Source: Candidatus Bipolaricaulota bacterium (GTDB lineage Bacteria > Bipolaricaulota > Bipolaricaulia > UBA7950 > UBA9294). From it: DNA of 44,130 bases. The position numbers and the translations under genes are program-made. Position 1 is the first letter of the stretch; every line of letters begins with the position of its first letter. Shown one piece after another: positions 1 through 8,647 of the stretch. The notes below the pieces were generated by a model that was not told the DNA's origin, made no database searches, and saw nothing but the letters and a program-made list of their open reading frames with translations. The stretch covers positions 1-44,130 of the forward strand of contig JANQEA010000050.1 of NCBI GenBank assembly GCA_028278555.1, given 5' to 3'.

Positions 1-1
1 C

Positions 2-370
2 GCCCTCGCCAGCGGGATGAAGCGGGTTGACGTGGGCGTCTACTCGATCATCCAGGCCGTCGTCGATGGAACGTTCGAGGGTGGCGTCGTCAGCCTCGGC
101 CTCGCCGAGGGCGGCGTTGGGATCAGCAAGAAGGCTGACCTCATCGAGTTCATCGAGTTCGGCGTTTCCGCGGGCCAGATCGAAGATAATCAGGAAGCCC
201 GCAACTTCGTCGTCGCCAACTGGACCGCGAACCGGAAGACGGTCGCCGATTGGATCTGGACGGCAGTCGACGAGCTCGAGGCCGGAATCCTCGACGGATC
301 GATCTTCGTTCCGACCGCGAACTCCGACGATGAGATCAACGCCATTCGAGCACAGTACCCGCTCGAGTAG
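2..370 (+). CDS. BMP-family nucleoside ABC transporter substrate-binding protein, C-terminal part (5' end outside window)
   Basis: Only the last 122 codons are present; the reading frame is open to the left edge, so the start lies outside. The residues match the C-terminus of BMP/PnrA-type binding proteins: a segment like MKRVDVGVYSIIQAVVDGTF followed by a Gly-rich strand (GLAEGGVGIS) and a final helix that ends the mature lobe. These lipoproteins or periplasmic proteins bind nucleosides and deliver them to the membrane permeases. The next three genes are the matching ATPase and two permeases, which supports the call. Confidence is limited by the missing N-terminus, so the signal peptide and most ligand contacts cannot be seen. 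Confidence 0.85.
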   Translation, partial: ALASGMKRVDVGVYSIIQAVVDGTFEGGVVSLGLAEGGVGISKKADLIEFIEFGVSAGQIEDNQEARNFVVANWTANRKTVADWIWTAVDELEAGILDGSIFVPTANSDDEINAIRAQYPLE

Positions 371-392
371 GTGTGCGACGTAGGTAAGCACC

Positions 393-430
393 GAGGGAGG
401 GAGGAGTTGTCTCCTCTCTCCCTCTTCTCA
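393..430 (+). terminator. Intrinsic terminator or attenuator between binding-protein and ATPase genes
   Basis: A 14-bp purine/pyrimidine stem (393-406 with 411-424, one G-U pair) closes a TTGT loop and is followed by TTCTCAT. It lies just after the binding-protein stop codon and before the ATPase gene. It probably stops part of the transcription or protects the 3' end of the binding-protein message, so that this protein is made in excess over the membrane parts. Confidence 0.65.
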
Positions 431-473
431 TGATTCGAAGCGGAGGCACAGAGCACTGGGTTGGGGGCAATCC

Positions 474-2075
474 ATGAGTGATCAAGCCACACCGAGCAAG
501 AACGGATTCTTCCTGAAGGCCGACCGCATCACCAAGGTCTATTCCGACGGAACCGTCGCTCTCAAGGAAGCGTCCCTCGAGATCCGCCCGCATGAAATCG
601 TCGGCCTGCTCGGGGAGAACGGCGCCGGGAAGACGACGCTCACCAAGATCCTTTCCGGCCTTCTTCCCCCAACGCGGGGACGGGTCGTTTCGCCGAAGGG
701 CGTCGTCCGATTCGTCAGCCCGCGAGAGGCGCTCGACTTCGGCATCGGGATGGTCCATCAGCACTTCGCGCTGGTCGGGACGTTCACCGCGGCGGAGAAC
801 GTGGCGCTCAGCCATGACCGCCCGTTCACGGGGATCCGCATCGCCGAGACCCGCCAAGATCTCAACGCGCTGATGGAGGAGAGCGGCCTTCACGTTCCAC
901 TCGACGTCCCGGTCGAGAAACTGGCCGTCGGAGAGCAGCAGCGCGTCGAGATCCTGAAGGTCCTGTCGAGGGACGTCGACCTGTTGATTCTCGACGAGCC
1001 GACCTCCGTCCTGACACCGCTTGAGGTCGACGAGCTGTTCACGCTCCTCCGTCGCCTGAAGGATGAGGGGAAGTCGATCATCCTGATCACCCACAAGCTG
1101 AAGGAGGTCGGGTCGATCACCGATCGCGTCGTCGTCCTCCGGCAGGGGGAGATGGTCGGAGACGTGAAGACGGCTGAAGCGTCGACTGAACAGCTCGCCA
1201 GATTGATGGTCGGCCAGGCGCTCGAAGACGAAGCCGACGCGGTCGAGCTGAGCACCGAGGAGATCCCGCATGCGCGGACGCAATCGGATGTCGACCGGAC
1301 CGGCGAGGGGATCCTGCACGTCGAGAACCTGATCGCGAAGGGGAACACGGGCGAGATCGCCGTTGATGGAATCTCGTTCGACGTCTATGGAGGCGAGATC
1401 TTCGGCGTCGCCGGCGTTGAAGGAAACGGCCAGACGGAACTCGTCGAATCGCTCACCGGACTCCGCGTTCCGGTCTCCGGCACGGCGACGATCAACGGGA
1501 CGAACATCCTCGGCGTCGATCCGCGGCAGATCTACCGCCTCGGCGTCGCACACATTCCGGAGGACCGCTGGGAGCTCGGATTGGTCCTCCCATTCACCCT
1601 CGCGGAGAACGCGATCCTCGGCGTCCATCGCTGGGAGGAGTTCCGCGGGCCGTTGTCGTTCCTCCGTTGGGGGAAGATCACGCAGCACGTCCGGCGGCTG
1701 ATGGACCGATTCGACATCCAGGCGACCGGACCGAACGCTCCGGCGAAGAGCCTCTCCGGAGGAAACCAGCAGAAGTTGATCGTCGGTCGCGAGCTGGCGA
1801 AGGATCCGGCAATCATCGTCGCGTCGCAGCCGACACGCGGCCTGGACATCGGGGCGGCCCACTACATCCGGCAGACGCTCCTCGAGATGCGTGACGCCGG
1901 ACGGGCGATCCTCCTCGTCTCGGCCGACCTCGACGAGGTCCTCGCGCACGCCGACCGGGTCGGGATCATGTACGAGGGCAAGTTCATGGAGGTCTGCTCC
2001 CCTGAAGAACTCGATCGCGAGCGCGTCGGGATGCTGATGGGCGGTGCGACGGAGGCAAGGAGGGAGGCGGAATGA
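474..2075 (+). CDS. Nucleoside (BMP-type) ABC importer, double ATP-binding protein
   Basis: A 533-residue tandem ATPase of the sugar/nucleoside importer class. The first domain has Walker A GENGAGKTT near residue 42, the Q-loop MVHQHF, the family-typical signature VGEQQRVEILKVL and Walker B LLILDEPT. The second domain has the degenerate P-loop GVEGNGQTE, a normal LSGGNQQKL signature and ASQPTRGLD in the Walker B region. One intact and one degenerate nucleotide site is usual for YufO/NupO-like ATPases. It sits on the inner face of the membrane and powers the two permeases that follow; its stop overlaps the next start (ATGA). The BMP binding protein upstream points to nucleosides rather than sugars. 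Confidence 0.93.
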   Translation: MSDQATPSKNGFFLKADRITKVYSDGTVALKEASLEIRPHEIVGLLGENGAGKTTLTKILSGLLPPTRGRVVSPKGVVRFVSPREALDFGIGMVHQHFALVGTFTAAENVALSHDRPFTGIRIAETRQDLNALMEESGLHVPLDVPVEKLAVGEQQRVEILKVLSRDVDLLILDEPTSVLTPLEVDELFTLLRRLKDEGKSIILITHKLKEVGSITDRVVVLRQGEMVGDVKTAEASTEQLARLMVGQALEDEADAVELSTEEIPHARTQSDVDRTGEGILHVENLIAKGNTGEIAVDGISFDVYGGEIFGVAGVEGNGQTELVESLTGLRVPVSGTATINGTNILGVDPRQIYRLGVAHIPEDRWELGLVLPFTLAENAILGVHRWEEFRGPLSFLRWGKITQHVRRLMDRFDIQATGPNAPAKSLSGGNQQKLIVGRELAKDPAIIVASQPTRGLDIGAAHYIRQTLLEMRDAGRAILLVSADLDEVLAHADRVGIMYEGKFMEVCSPEELDRERVGMLMGGATEARREAE

Positions 2076-3232
2076 GCGGCAACGAATCGACTCTGCAATC
2101 CCGCCTGCTTCGGGGGGCTCACCGAACGCTGACCGGACTCCATCCGGCGCTCGAGTCGCTCCTCGCAGCGGTCGTTGGACTGCTCGTCGGCGCGATCCTG
2201 ATGTACATCTACGGATTCGATCCGTGGAGGGCCTACATGGGCCTTGTCAAGGGCGCGTTCGGCGGCTCCTACGAGATCTCAAGCTCTCTGTCAAGGGCAA
2301 CCCCGCTGATCCTGACCGCACTCACCTTCTCGATCTGTCTCCGCTCCGGGATGTTCAACATCGGCGCCGAAGGGCAGATGTACATGGGCGGGATCGCGTC
2401 CGTCCTCGTCGCGTACTTCGTCCTCCCGACCGGCCTTCATCAGATCGCCGGACTCCTCTTCGCCGCGTTCGCCGGCGCCGTCTGGGGGATCGTCCCGGCG
2501 CTGCTAAAGGTCACGAGAGGGGTCAGCGAGGTCATCTCGACGATCATGTTCAACTGGATCGCGCGATGGCTGGCGCTGTATCTGGCGATCTTCGTCATCG
2601 TCGATCCGATGCGGACGGAGAAGACGCTCAGTATCCCCGTCTCGGCCCGTTTCCCGGTCCTCGTCCGCGGAACCGACCTCTCCTACGCGATCTTCGTCTC
2701 GATCGCGTTCGCGCTGGTCATCTACTTCCTTCTCTGGCACACCGCGATCGGCTATGAGGTTCGCGCAGCGGGCTTAAATCCGACCGCCGCTCGCTACGGA
2801 GGGATCCGGAACAAGCGGACGATGTTCCTGAGCTTCATCCTCGGCGGAATCGCCGCCGGACTCGCCGGCGCGACCATCGTGATGGGGCTTCCGCCAACCT
2901 ACGCGATCTACGGAGGAGGAGGCCTCCCGCAGCTGATGAATCTCGGGTTCGACGGGATGGCCGTAGCGATGGTCGGTCGGAACCACCCGATCGGGATCCT
3001 CGTCGCGGCGCTCTTCTTCGGTGGTCTGAACGCCGGCGGGCGTGTGATGCAGTTCTACGGATCGAATCCGGTTCCACTCGAGATGGTCCGCGTCGTCATG
3101 GGAGCGATCGTCCTCGTGATGTCGATCCCCGAACTAATCCGGATCTTCCCGATGGCCAAGAAGCGAACGGAGGAGCTGATCGGTTCCCTCCGACGCTTAA
3201 CCCGACGTTCAGAGAGGAGGGAGTCCGCATGA
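2072..3232 (+). CDS. Nucleoside ABC importer permease 1 (BPD_transp_2 family)
   Basis: A 386-residue membrane protein with many hydrophobic segments, starting near residue 27 (ESLLAAVVGLLVGAILMYIY). The stretch GMFNIGAEGQMYMGG is the hallmark of the YufP/NupP-type permease, and the loop GLNPTAARYGGI corresponds to the ATPase-contact region. It forms half of the membrane channel. The start overlaps the ATPase stop, and its own stop overlaps the next permease start, so the three genes are translationally coupled. A basic C-terminal tail (KKRTEELIGSLRRLTRR) is cytoplasmic. The family call is firm; the substrate is inferred from the operon. Confidence 0.92.
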   Translation: MSGNESTLQSRLLRGAHRTLTGLHPALESLLAAVVGLLVGAILMYIYGFDPWRAYMGLVKGAFGGSYEISSSLSRATPLILTALTFSICLRSGMFNIGAEGQMYMGGIASVLVAYFVLPTGLHQIAGLLFAAFAGAVWGIVPALLKVTRGVSEVISTIMFNWIARWLALYLAIFVIVDPMRTEKTLSIPVSARFPVLVRGTDLSYAIFVSIAFALVIYFLLWHTAIGYEVRAAGLNPTAARYGGIRNKRTMFLSFILGGIAAGLAGATIVMGLPPTYAIYGGGGLPQLMNLGFDGMAVAMVGRNHPIGILVAALFFGGLNAGGRVMQFYGSNPVPLEMVRVVMGAIVLVMSIPELIRIFPMAKKRTEELIGSLRRLTRRSERRESA

Positions 3233-4122
3233 GCTTCTCGGACATTCTAGGCCTGCTGCGGATCTCGCTACACGCCATGGTCCCCCTCGCGCTGACCGCC
3301 GCCGGAGAGATCGTCGGGGAGACAGCGGGGCTGTTCAACATCGGCCTCGAGGGGATCCTGCTTCTCAGTGCGTTCGGCGGCGCACTCGCCGCCGAGATTG
3401 GCGGGCCGGGGGTCGGCCTGTTGGTCGGCATGGGAATCGGCGGGGTCGTGTCGCTCGTCTTCGCGGTGATCAACACCTACTGGAAGGGAACGCAGATGGT
3501 CACCGGGATCGGTATCAACCTGTTCGCGGTCGGTTTCGTCGCGTTCGGGCTGATCCAGCTCGGCGCCCCCGGGTTCCACGACGTCCCGAAGGCGGTCGAA
3601 CTGGTCAAGTGGCGTACCGGGATGGGGCTGATGAGCCCGATGATCCTGCTCGCGATCATCGTGCCGATCGTCATCTACTGGTTCCTGAAGCGGACACGGG
3701 CCGGCCTGATGCTGAAGGCTGCCGGCGAGATGCCCGAAGCGGCCGACGTCGCTGGGATCAACATCAACCGGATCCGCCTCGTCGCCGCGGTCTTCGGCGG
3801 AGTCCTCGCCGGCCTCGGTGGGGCGTACATGAGCGTCGCATGGCTCGGGGTCGTCACCAAGGATCTCTCCGCCGGGCGCGGGTTCATCTCGCTCGCGTGC
3901 GTCGTCTTCAGTGGATTGAATCCGCTCCTCGCCCTTCTCGGCGCGTTCATCTTCGGGTTCTTCCAGGCGCTCGCCGAGTGGGTGAAGACCCTCCCATCGA
4001 AGCCGATTCCGGGGGAGTTCGTCTCGATGCTCCCCTACATCATCACGCTGCTGGTCGTCTCCGGCGCGATCGGGCGGGTTCGGTTCCCGAAGTCGCTCGG
4101 CGTTCCGTACAAACGAGAGTGA
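3229..4122 (+). CDS. Nucleoside ABC importer permease 2 (BPD_transp_2 family)
   Basis: A 297-residue permease, shorter than its partner as is normal for the YufQ/NupQ type. The segment GLFNIGLEGILLLSAFGG matches the equivalent motif of permease 1, and LKAAGEMPEAADVAGININ is the cytoplasmic loop that contacts the ATPase. It begins four bases before the end of the preceding gene (ATGA), so stoichiometric expression is expected. It is the last gene of this operon; the next gene has its own promoter. Confidence 0.92.
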   Translation: MSFSDILGLLRISLHAMVPLALTAAGEIVGETAGLFNIGLEGILLLSAFGGALAAEIGGPGVGLLVGMGIGGVVSLVFAVINTYWKGTQMVTGIGINLFAVGFVAFGLIQLGAPGFHDVPKAVELVKWRTGMGLMSPMILLAIIVPIVIYWFLKRTRAGLMLKAAGEMPEAADVAGININRIRLVAAVFGGVLAGLGGAYMSVAWLGVVTKDLSAGRGFISLACVVFSGLNPLLALLGAFIFGFFQALAEWVKTLPSKPIPGEFVSMLPYIITLLVVSGAIGRVRFPKSLGVPYKRE

Positions 4123-4132
4123 CAGGATCTGG

Positions 4133-4161
4133 TTGACTCGTAGATCATGAGTGTCTACGAT
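4133..4161 (+). promoter_or_regulatory. Sigma70-type promoter with embedded operator-like inverted repeat, upstream of phnD
   Basis: TTGACT (4133-4138), a 17-bp spacer and TACGAT (4156-4161) form a very good housekeeping promoter. Inside it a perfect 7-bp inverted repeat, TCGTAGA (4138-4144) and TCTACGA (4154-4160), spans the spacer and part of the -10 box. A dimeric repressor bound here would block RNA polymerase. It gives a leader of about 80 nt before the phnD start at 4249. Confidence 0.6.
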
Positions 4162-4248
4162 AGTGTTATGAGGATTACATCGGAGCGCGTCGGCCGGGAT
4201 GGCTCGGCGGCGCAATCCCGGAGGTCTGTGTCGCACAGGAGGTGCACC

Positions 4249-5256
4249 ATGCGTAAGGTCCTAGCTCTGACGCTGATTGCAGTGCTGGCTATCGGCGTCA
4301 TCGGCTTCGGCAAGCCCGGGGACAGCCCGGACGAGCCGATCTACATGCTCCTCGTTCCGTCGACCGAGGGTGCAACGGTTGAAGAAGTCGGAACGGCCAT
4401 CGCGCAGGCGATCTACGAGCTGACCGGTCTGTACATCGTCGCCAGTCTGCAGGCGGACTACACGGCGATGATCGAGGCGTTCGCCGCGTCCGAAGGTGAC
4501 ACGTTCGGACTCCCGACGACCGACCAGTACATCCGGATCTTTGAGCGGACCGGCGGCAACGTCAGCCCGCGCCTCGGCTCGGTTCGCTACGGCTACCCGT
4601 ACTACTACTCCAGCATCTATGCTCGCCGCGACAGCGGGATCAGGACGGTGGAGGACCTGAACGGGAAGGTCTGGATCTACAATGACACCGGCTCGACGTC
4701 CGGCTACGTCTTCCCGAACATGGTCTTCGAGGACGCCGGCATTGAGTTCGCGGGGATCGTCACGACCGGCGGCCACACCAACTCGATGGTCGCGCTGATC
4801 GAAGGACAGGGCGACTTCTGCACCGGCTACGGCTCCGCCCCCGGCGCGCCTGACTCGTGGACCGGTCGACGGTGGGAATACGGCGACGACCCGGAGATGT
4901 GGCTGTGGGACCGCTGGAACAACAAGCTCTTCGAGGGCGACTTCCGCGGAACCAACTACGACCTCCGCCGCGCCGTCCGGAAGACGTATGATTGGGATAC
5001 GGTCCTCACCGACATCGGCGTCGTCCTGAACATCGGTCCGATCCCGAACGACTGTCTCGCCTTCGGGCCCGGATTCGATGTCGAGACCGCCGATCTGATC
5101 GTCTGGGCGGTCAAGCAGCACATCTCGACCGATGAAGGAAAGGCACTCTGGGGCGACGAGAATTTCTACGAGTGGACGGCCGTCGCCGACATTGACGACT
5201 CCTTCTACGACGGATACCGCGCCATCCTTGGTCTCCCGATTCCGGATCGAGACTAG
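4249..5256 (+). CDS. phnD: Phosphate/phosphite/phosphonate-type ABC transporter substrate-binding protein (PhnD family)
   Basis: A 335-residue exported binding protein. The start at 4249 is chosen because a perfect AGGAGGTG lies 5-12 bases upstream and because MRKVLALTLIAVLAIGVIGF is a typical signal peptide; an upstream ATG at 4147 in frame would place the signal internally. PhnD features include the opening strand PIYMLLVPST, VEEVGTAIAQAIYELTG, the VEDLNGKVWIYNDTGSTSGY ligand-binding segment and a late helix containing STDEGKALW. There is no lipobox Cys. The ligand could be phosphonate, phosphite, phosphate or another small oxyanion. No C-P lyase or phosphonatase gene is nearby, so phosphonate use is not shown. 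Confidence 0.85.
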   Translation: MRKVLALTLIAVLAIGVIGFGKPGDSPDEPIYMLLVPSTEGATVEEVGTAIAQAIYELTGLYIVASLQADYTAMIEAFAASEGDTFGLPTTDQYIRIFERTGGNVSPRLGSVRYGYPYYYSSIYARRDSGIRTVEDLNGKVWIYNDTGSTSGYVFPNMVFEDAGIEFAGIVTTGGHTNSMVALIEGQGDFCTGYGSAPGAPDSWTGRRWEYGDDPEMWLWDRWNNKLFEGDFRGTNYDLRRAVRKTYDWDTVLTDIGVVLNIGPIPNDCLAFGPGFDVETADLIVWAVKQHISTDEGKALWGDENFYEWTAVADIDDSFYDGYRAILGLPIPDRD

Positions 5257-5285
5257 GTAGGTCCTAAGCGCTAGATCGAAACCAG

Positions 5286-5317
5286 CGCGGGAGGGAGGAA
5301 TCCCTCCCGCGTTTCTT
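5286..5317 (+). terminator. Strong hairpin between phnD and phnC (partial terminator)
   Basis: A perfect 11-bp stem (5286-5296 with 5301-5311) closes a GGAA (GNRA) tetraloop and is followed by TTTCTT. It lies 30 bp after phnD and 22 bp before phnC. It is expected to act as a partial terminator or as a 3' stabiliser of the phnD message, giving more binding protein than transporter. Confidence 0.75.
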
Positions 5318-5338
5318 CAGATCGAGGGTGCTCTCGCC

Positions 5339-6109
5339 ATGGAAGAACTGATACGGATAGACCGCCTGACCAAGGTCTACGAGCGGGGAGAAGTCCTCGC
5401 GGTGAACGACATCAGCTTCACGGTGAAGCGGGGCGAGTTCCTCGTCCTGATCGGCCTGTCCGGCTCCGGAAAGTCGACGCTTCTCCGCTGCATCAACCGG
5501 TTGATCGAACCGACTGCCGGGCAGATCGTGTTCGACGGCATCGACGTCACAAAGGCTTCGGCCCGCCAGCTCCGCCAGCTCCGCCGACGGATGGCGATGA
5601 TCTTCCAGCAATTCAATCTGGTGAAGCGATCGTCCGTGTTGACGAACGTCCTCTCCGGGAGGCTGGGATACGTCAATCCGGGCGCCTCGGCGATCCACAA
5701 GTTCCCAAAGGAGGATCTCGAATCGGCGTTCGCCAATCTCGAGCGGGTCGGAATCCCGGAGCAAGCCTACAAGCGCGCCGACGAGCTCTCCGGCGGACAG
5801 CAGCAACGCGTCGGGATCGCCCGCGCGTTGATGCAGAGACCCGACCTGTTGATGGCCGACGAGCCGGTCTCGGCGCTCGACCCGGCGACGGCGCACTCGG
5901 TGATGCAGTACCTCGAGCAGATGAACCAAGAGGATGGGGTGACCGTCATCGCCAGCCTCCACTTCCTCTCGCTCGCCCGACGCTACGGGACGCGGATCCT
6001 CGCGCTGAAGGACGGCGAGATCGTCTTCGAGGGGCTGCCGGCCGAGATCGATGCGGCGAAGTTCAAGGAGATCTACGGTGAAGAGGCCGAAGAAGTCGAA
6101 GTCCGCTAG
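5339..6109 (+). CDS. phnC: Phosphonate-type ABC importer ATP-binding protein
   Basis: A 256-residue ATPase of the PhnC family. Walker A is GLSGSGKSTLLRC near residue 40, the Q-loop is MIFQQFNLVKRSSVLTNVL (the long form typical of PhnC), the signature is LSGGQQQRVGIARAL, Walker B is LLMADEPVSALDP and the H-loop region is VIASLHFLSLARRYG. PhnC-like spacing (RLIEPTAGQIVFDGIDVT) also fits. It drives transport through the two PhnE-type permeases that follow. Its last 32 bases overlap the next gene, which starts at GTG 6078. Confidence 0.92.
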   Translation: MEELIRIDRLTKVYERGEVLAVNDISFTVKRGEFLVLIGLSGSGKSTLLRCINRLIEPTAGQIVFDGIDVTKASARQLRQLRRRMAMIFQQFNLVKRSSVLTNVLSGRLGYVNPGASAIHKFPKEDLESAFANLERVGIPEQAYKRADELSGGQQQRVGIARALMQRPDLLMADEPVSALDPATAHSVMQYLEQMNQEDGVTVIASLHFLSLARRYGTRILALKDGEIVFEGLPAEIDAAKFKEIYGEEAEEVEVR

Positions 6110-7388
6110 CCACTCGCCGTGGGTTCGCCTGGCGGCGCTTCGCCCGCGCTTTTCCGCCTTCATGCTCGATTGGGCGTCGTGGGGGTTCATCGCCTACGGC
6201 GTGATGTACCTCCTCAACAAGTACTGGTACATCCGACACGTCAACTTCTACGGGCGCCTAACGCTCCCCGGCTGGGGCTGGCCGGTGGTGATCATCGCGA
6301 CGTTCGAGCTGGCGCTTCTCTCCCACGCGTTCTCTCAGTCGATCGGCCTCAGCCTGTTCGGCTTGAGGCTCTTCGGCCCGGAGTACGCCCCGGTCCCGTT
6401 CCGCAGACGCCTCGCGCGTTTCGTCGCGCTGCACGTCGGCCTCGTCCTCCAGCCGCTCGCCCTCTTCGGCGATCGTCCGCTCGGATCGTTGGTTCACGAC
6501 AGTGACAAGACCGGGCGGATGCTCCTCGTCGCGAAGGTGAAGGACGATCTTCCGGCTGAGAAGCCGAGGAAGTGGTACACGACATATCGCGGGCTCTTCC
6601 TCGCCGGCCTGCTCGCCCTGACGTTCTGGCTCGGCTGGAAGATCACCACGATCAACCTCCAGATGCTCGTCGAGCGGATCGGCAAGTCGGGGCATATCTG
6701 GAAGGACCTGTTCACACCGCGGTTCACGTACCTGACCGAGCCGGTGATCCCCGGACGGACGTTCTCGCTCGTCCACTACATGCTCGAGACGATCTTCATG
6801 GCCTTCTTCGCCACGGTCACCGGTGCGATCGTCGCCTTTCCGCTCAGCTTCCTCGGGGCTCGGAACATCATGGGATTCAACGCGTTCGGCTGGCTCATCT
6901 ACTCGGTGATGCGGACCCTGTTCAACGCGCTCCGCTCGATCGAGTCGATCCTGATGGCGGTCCTGTTCGCCGTCTGGGTCGGATTCGGGAACCCGTTTGC
7001 CGGGGCGCTCGCCCTCTTCCTCCATACGATCGCCGCCCTCGCCAAGCTCTACTCCGAACAAGTCGAGGCCGTCGATCCGGGGCCGTTGGAGGCGATCGCG
7101 ACGACCGGGGCGCGCCGCTGGCAGGTCGTCGCCTACGGAGTGATCCCGCAGATCATCCCGTCGTACCTCGCGTTCACGCTCTATCGATGGGACATCAACA
7201 TCCGGATGGCAACGATCATCGCGCTCGTCGGCGGCGGCGGGATCGGGACGCTCCTCTTCTACTTCAAGAACGAGGTCGGCCGACTCGATGACGCGTGGAA
7301 CCAGGTCGGCGCGGTCGTCGTCGCGATCGTGGTCGTTGTCTGGGCGCTCGACTACATCAGCGCCAGGGTGAGGGAGAAGATCGGATGA
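6078..7388 (+). CDS. phnE: PhnE-type permease with N-terminal RDD-like membrane domain (first copy)
   Basis: A 436-residue protein when started at GTG 6078, which has AAGGAG seven bases upstream; an ATG at 6051 lies deeper in phnC without such a site. The first ~160 residues look like an RDD domain: PRFSAFMLDWASWGFIAYG as the Arg/Asp membrane start, QSIGLSLFGLRLFG as the turn motif, then RRRLARFVALH and LGSLVHDSDKTG at its end. The C-terminal half is a standard permease, with MLETIFMAFFATVTGAIVAFPLS and the EAA loop VDPGPLEAIATTGARRWQVV, ending GGGGIGTLL. PhnE proteins usually have no RDD part and are about 260-280 residues. The role of the extra domain is unknown. Confidence 0.85.
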   Translation: MKRPKKSKSASHSPWVRLAALRPRFSAFMLDWASWGFIAYGVMYLLNKYWYIRHVNFYGRLTLPGWGWPVVIIATFELALLSHAFSQSIGLSLFGLRLFGPEYAPVPFRRRLARFVALHVGLVLQPLALFGDRPLGSLVHDSDKTGRMLLVAKVKDDLPAEKPRKWYTTYRGLFLAGLLALTFWLGWKITTINLQMLVERIGKSGHIWKDLFTPRFTYLTEPVIPGRTFSLVHYMLETIFMAFFATVTGAIVAFPLSFLGARNIMGFNAFGWLIYSVMRTLFNALRSIESILMAVLFAVWVGFGNPFAGALALFLHTIAALAKLYSEQVEAVDPGPLEAIATTGARRWQVVAYGVIPQIIPSYLAFTLYRWDINIRMATIIALVGGGGIGTLLFYFKNEVGRLDDAWNQVGAVVVAIVVVVWALDYISARVREKIG

Positions 7389-8623
7389 CGCCCCAAGACC
7401 AGTACTACGCCGGCTTCATGAGCAAGCGCCCCAGCTGGACGAAGGCGCTCCGCGCCTATCGAAAGGATCTCGGAGCTCTCATAGCGGACTTCGTCGTCCT
7501 GATCGCCCTCTGGGGCCTTTCGTCGTTCATCTGGAACGATCTCGTGCACGGAACGCGCGATTTCATCTCGGTCGCTCCATGGATCATGCTCGTCGTCTGC
7601 TTCGAGCTGGCGCTCGTCTGGGAGTCGTTCGCCGTCAGCCCGGGGATGCGCCTCTTCGGCCGCCGGGCGACCGACGATCGGAACGGACGCGCCGTGATCG
7701 GTCGGCGGTTCCTCCGCGTCCTTCTCCTCCACGGGCTGCCGCTGTTCATCCTCCCAATCCTCGTCACAACTCGGTACATCCCGTGGCAGGATCGGCTCGC
7801 CGGCTTCCGATCGGTCTCCGCCGCCGAGGTCCCCGACCCGCGAAAGCCCTGGTACAGGACGAGCTGGATGGTCGCCCTCGCCGGACTCGCCGTCGCGATG
7901 TACCTCGCCTCGGCCCTATTCACCCAGGTCGACCTGGTCAAGCTGTTCACCAACGCATCGGCCACCTCGGAGATCTGGGCGCGAATCGTCAATCCCGACT
8001 GGTCGATCCTCGGTCTCGGCGTCCGACTGCTGATCGTCACGCTGTTCATGGCGTTCATGGCGACGCTCTTCGGCGTCCTCGTCGCCGTTCCGCTCAGCTT
8101 CCTCGCTGCGCGGAACCTCGCCCACGGGATCATCGGGCGAACGATCTACACGGTCCTACGTATCCTGATGAGCATCGTCCGGTCGATCCAGCCGTTCATC
8201 TGGGCGATCATCTTCGTCGTCTGGGTCCGGACCGGAAACGCGCCGTTCGCCGGAGGTCTAGCGCTCTTCGTCCACTCGGTCGCCGATCTGACGAAGCTCT
8301 ACTCCGAGCGGCTCGAATCGATCGACCCGGGCCCAGTCGAGGCGATCCGATCGACCGGAGCGAACGGGCTTCAGGTGATCCTGTACGGGATCGTCCCGCA
8401 GATCATCAATCCGTACCTGTCGTTCACCATCTACCGGTGGGACATCAACGTCCGAATGGCGACGATCATCGGCCTCGTCGGCGGTGGGGGAATCGGCCAG
8501 CGCCTCCTCCAGCTGACCCGAAACTGGGTTTGGGATCAGGCGATCGTCCTGATGCTCTTGATCATGGTCGCGGTCTGGGCGATGGACTACAGCTCGTCGC
8601 GGCTCCGCGAACGGCTCAATTAG
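7385..8623 (+). CDS. phnE: PhnE-type permease with N-terminal RDD-like domain (second copy)
   Basis: A 412-residue protein; the start at 7385 overlaps the previous stop (ATGA) and follows a purine-rich GAGGGAGAAG. The N-terminal ~150 residues again look RDD-like (IADFVVLIALWGL, SPGMRLFGRRAT, RRFLRVLLLHGLPLF, WQDRLAGF) but more diverged than in the first copy. The permease half has MAFMATLFGVLVAVPLSFLAAR, the EAA loop IDPGPVEAIRSTGANGLQVI and GGGGIGQRLLQ. The two genes most likely form a heterodimeric channel and arose by duplication after the domain fusion. The gene ends the operon. Confidence 0.85.
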   Translation: MTPQDQYYAGFMSKRPSWTKALRAYRKDLGALIADFVVLIALWGLSSFIWNDLVHGTRDFISVAPWIMLVVCFELALVWESFAVSPGMRLFGRRATDDRNGRAVIGRRFLRVLLLHGLPLFILPILVTTRYIPWQDRLAGFRSVSAAEVPDPRKPWYRTSWMVALAGLAVAMYLASALFTQVDLVKLFTNASATSEIWARIVNPDWSILGLGVRLLIVTLFMAFMATLFGVLVAVPLSFLAARNLAHGIIGRTIYTVLRILMSIVRSIQPFIWAIIFVVWVRTGNAPFAGGLALFVHSVADLTKLYSERLESIDPGPVEAIRSTGANGLQVILYGIVPQIINPYLSFTIYRWDINVRMATIIGLVGGGGIGQRLLQLTRNWVWDQAIVLMLLIMVAVWAMDYSSSRLRERLN

Positions 8624-8647
8624 TCGACTGGGCGGTCGGGCGGTCGG

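Noticed and set aside
336..1949. Minus-strand frame of 537 codons
   Set aside because: Antisense shadow of the double ATPase gene, whose motifs are unmistakable.
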